Source: Candidatus Heimdallarchaeota archaeon
GTDB lineage: Archaea; Asgardarchaeota; Heimdallarchaeia; Heimdallarchaeales; Heimdallarchaeaceae
Assembly (NCBI GenBank): GCA_030628305.1
Contig: DAOVRE010000082.1
Location: 1-6,718 of the forward strand
Length of the DNA stretch: 6,718 nucleotides
Reading direction: 5' to 3'
The first letter of the stretch is position 1, and every line of letters begins with the position of its first letter. A model generated the notes under the pieces. The model saw nothing but the letters and a program-made list of their open reading frames with translations. It was not told where the DNA came from and did no database searches. Made by a program: the position numbers and the translations under genes. Shown piece by piece: positions 5,308-6,718 of the stretch.

Positions 5308-5832
5308 ATGTTGATTAGAGAAGCGACAACAGCTGATGCAGCTGGAATAGCCAAAGTAAAAGTGAATTCGTGGAAGACGACCTATGAGGGATTATTTCCA
5401 GATGAAGTTCTGGATAATCTTTCAGTTGAAGAAGAAACCACAAGATGGGCTAGAAACCTTGATAGTATCTCAAAAACCTATACAAGCTTGGCTCTTGTTG
5501 CAGAAAATGATGACAAGGAAATTGTGGGTATCGCAGCAGGAAGAAAAAATGACGATAGAATCTTTCGTTATGATTGCAATCTGAGCATAATCTATATCTT
5601 GAAGGAATATCAGAGAAAGAAATTGGGAAGTAGATTAACTGAACAAATAGTAGATTTCTTTGTTGATAAGCGTTTTAAATCAATGATAGTCTGGATTCTG
5701 AAAGGAAACACCAACAGCCTTTTTTATGAAAAATTAGGTGGGATGCCAAAAGAAACTCAAAGAGTTGAGAAATGGGGCATTGTATACGAAGAAGTAGGAT
5801 ATGTGTGGGAGGACGTCTCAAAGATTTTCTGA
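5308..5832 (+). CDS. GNAT-family N-acetyltransferase
   Basis: This 174-residue soluble protein has the GCN5-related N-acetyltransferase layout. IREATTADAAGIAKV (3-17) is the usual first strand and helix 1, followed by SWKTTYEGLFPDEVLD, common in this subgroup. A central strand reads LALVAENDDKEIVGIAAGR (61-79). Motif A is at about 92-110, with IIYILKEYQRKKLGSRLTE. The acetyl-CoA pyrophosphate loop, usually Q/R-x-x-G-x-G/A, reads Q-R-K-K-L-G, so the first glycine is replaced by lysine. NTNSLFYEKLGG (134-145) is the typical motif B asparagine/tyrosine region. Such enzymes transfer an acetyl group from acetyl-CoA to amines such as protein N-termini, polyamines or antibiotics; the substrate here is unknown. 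It lies 44 bases after the Cys-module gene, with its own TATA-like element. Confidence 0.88.
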   Translation: MLIREATTADAAGIAKVKVNSWKTTYEGLFPDEVLDNLSVEEETTRWARNLDSISKTYTSLALVAENDDKEIVGIAAGRKNDDRIFRYDCNLSIIYILKEYQRKKLGSRLTEQIVDFFVDKRFKSMIVWILKGNTNSLFYEKLGGMPKETQRVEKWGIVYEEVGYVWEDVSKIF

Positions 5833-5844
5833 AAAGAATTACAG

Positions 5845-6045
5845 CTATTTTTTTCGATATAGAATGTATTCGACAGGAACAATGTGTCCTTTATTATAAT
5901 GATTTAAAACCGCATCCAATTCTTTCAAAAGATAATGATCATTTATAGAAAACAGAGCAGATGTTTCTGAGATATCAAACCATTTTTCTCCATCGACACT
6001 ACACTCTGCAATTTCATGTTGTTCAGTAAAAAGTTCGCTCATCAT
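5845..6045 (-). CDS. Small protein of unknown function (66 residues)
   Basis: I do not recognise this protein. It is slightly acidic, has a single cysteine (15) and no membrane helix, and alternates charged and hydrophobic residues in a way that suggests a small folded alpha/beta protein. DISETSALFSINDHYLLKELDAV (23-45) looks like a strand or turn followed by a helix, and the end EYILYRKK is basic. The start is one of two adjacent ATG codons (6045-6040). The same frame stays open for some 27 codons upstream but contains no further ATG. A TATA box 27 bases ahead of the first ATG supports a leaderless start there. It is convergent with the GNAT gene, 12 bases from its stop. The promoter is the main evidence that it is real. 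Confidence 0.55.
   Translation of the reverse strand: MMSELFTEQHEIAECSVDGEKWFDISETSALFSINDHYLLKELDAVLNHYNKGHIVPVEYILYRKK
5848..5854 (+). terminator. T7 terminator of the GNAT gene
   Basis: Seven consecutive Ts begin 15 bases after the GNAT stop codon, fitting an archaeal oligo-U terminator. The run falls inside the last codons of the convergent 66-residue gene, where it encodes its C-terminal lysines. Confidence 0.5.
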
Positions 6046-6068
6046 TTCATAAGATAAATGACTTTTCC

Positions 6069-6075
6069 ATATAAA
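6069..6075 (-). promoter_or_regulatory. TATA box of the 66-residue gene
   Basis: TTTATAT on the minus strand is centred 27 bases before the ATG at 6045, matching the archaeal TATA-to-start distance for a leaderless mRNA. It supports this small frame as an expressed gene. Confidence 0.5.
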
Positions 6076-6166
6076 AACAGAGAAAATATTTTGGTTTAAA
6101 TAGCTAGATGAAATTGCGTATTTTTTTTATTTAGAAAGCAAATAGCATAGAGAAGGCGGAAAAGAA

Positions 6167-6718
6167 TCATCTTTTCCAGAACTGCCACCATTTTTTGGAT
6201 GTAGAACCTTTTTTCTCGTCTACTCTTTTCACTGTCCTTCTTAATTCCATAATTCCATCCCTTAATCCCAATTTATAGAGAAGCTCGCGAAAACCATCAG
6301 GTTCGTTCTCTTCTTCGATAACATAAATGATAGGAAATCTTTTTCTCTCTACTTCTAACAGTCTAGTGATCCTACCAGCTTCATATTTCTCTTTAACTTG
6401 ACTATCTTTACCAATCCAGACATAAAGAACGTTGTAAGCATCTAGAACAAACGCATCATCGGATTGAAAGTGCTTGTGTTCAATAGGTAGTTCTGAAACT
6501 ACTATTATTCCTTCATCATTCTCCCTAATCTGAAGCAATCTGAAATCTTTCTCATATTTTGTGTCAATTGATTTGAGAAAACCTAAGGTATCTCCTTCAA
6601 CAACTTCAAAGGCAACCTGTTCCTTAAACTCTGCCGGCTCTAAACCTTGATTGATAGTTTCAATTTTCTGCTCTTTATTTTGACTTTCAATCTTTTTTGC
6701 TCCCCAAGAACCTATGAA
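6167..6718 (-). CDS. Gelsolin-domain actin-regulator-like protein, 5' end outside window
   Basis: The frame is open from the right edge to TGA 6169-6167, giving 183 visible residues; the TTG at 6538 is internal. Residues about 56-152 form a complete gelsolin domain: RLLQIR, then FQSDDAFVLDAYNVLYVWIG (84-103), a charged helix (KEKYEAGRI) and a closing strand and helix (IIYVIEEENEPDGF). The start of the visible part, FIGSWGAKKIE, then FEVVEGDTLGFLKS (37-50), looks like the second half of a preceding gelsolin domain, so the protein probably has at least two. Gelsolins bind, sever or cap actin filaments, often with calcium; Asgard versions have been shown to act on actin. Acidic residues 87, 88 and 93 are candidate calcium ligands. 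The C-terminal tail is basic and Trp-rich (KKWWQFWKR), probably membrane- or actin-binding (inferred). It ends 121 bases upstream of the 66-residue gene on the same strand. Confidence 0.85.
   Translation of the reverse strand, partial: FIGSWGAKKIESQNKEQKIETINQGLEPAEFKEQVAFEVVEGDTLGFLKSIDTKYEKDFRLLQIRENDEGIIVVSELPIEHKHFQSDDAFVLDAYNVLYVWIGKDSQVKEKYEAGRITRLLEVERKRFPIIYVIEEENEPDGFRELLYKLGLRDGIMELRRTVKRVDEKKGSTSKKWWQFWKR

Noticed and set aside
5384..5584. A 66-codon plus-strand frame inside the acetyltransferase gene
   Set aside because: It lies wholly within the GNAT gene in another frame, has low-complexity composition and shows no motif, so it is a shadow frame.
6119..6130. T8 run as a terminator for the gelsolin-domain gene
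   Set aside because: The Ts are on the plus strand, whereas the gelsolin gene is on the minus strand, where the run reads as As. No plus-strand gene ends nearby.
6536..6538. TTG as start codon of the gelsolin-domain gene
   Set aside because: The frame stays open for 60 further codons to the window edge with gelsolin-like sequence, and the TTG lies inside the first strand of a gelsolin domain, so it encodes an internal leucine.
1..6718. CRISPR array, tRNA, rRNA or riboswitch
   Set aside because: No regularly spaced repeats, no cloverleaf with the GTTCRANNC core and no rRNA-like stretch were noticed on either strand by eye.

Overview
The window is an AT-rich, gene-dense piece of an archaeal genome, most likely from an Asgard archaeon. 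The best lineage marker is the reading frame that runs off the right edge. It encodes one complete gelsolin-type actin-regulating domain and what looks like the end of a second. Gelsolin-domain proteins are known in eukaryotes and Asgard archaea and are rare elsewhere. The control signals also look archaeal: AT-rich TATA elements lie about 25-27 bases ahead of several start codons with almost no leader, and terminator-like signals are mostly plain T-runs. Other genes, such as the one at 1437, carry a Shine-Dalgarno sequence (GGTGA). Starts include ATG, GTG and TTG. The lineage within Asgard cannot be fixed from this window.

Left part (1-1436): the first ~150 bases are the tail of a dead DDE-type transposase, interrupted by a TAG stop. 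Next, on the minus strand, come a small cysteine-rich zinc-finger-like protein (158-445), a short membrane protein of the YdjM/DUF457 metal-dependent hydrolase type (521-913) and a 45-residue zinc-ribbon protein (1012-1149) that is easy to overlook because of its size. The rest, up to 1436, holds a decayed small reading frame and a promoter-proximal palindrome.

Centre (1437-3431): two plus-strand membrane proteins. One is a DUF1295 / steroid 5-alpha-reductase-like enzyme and the other a MscS-type mechanosensitive channel with its own leaderless promoter.

Right part (3492-6718): a minus-strand, membrane-anchored protein ends in a zinc ribbon plus a RING-like finger. It is divergent from a plus-strand four-helix membrane protein built around three C-x2-C-x(n)-C-x2-N modules. 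A GNAT acetyltransferase follows, then a convergent 66-residue protein of unknown function, and finally the partial gelsolin-domain gene with a Trp-rich, basic C-terminal tail.

No tight multi-gene operon is visible. Most genes have their own promoter, and the strand changes often. Membrane proteins and zinc- or cysteine-rich proteins are strongly represented. The features of greatest interest are the membrane-anchored RING-like protein facing the triple-Cys-module membrane protein, and the gelsolin-domain protein with a putative membrane-binding tail.
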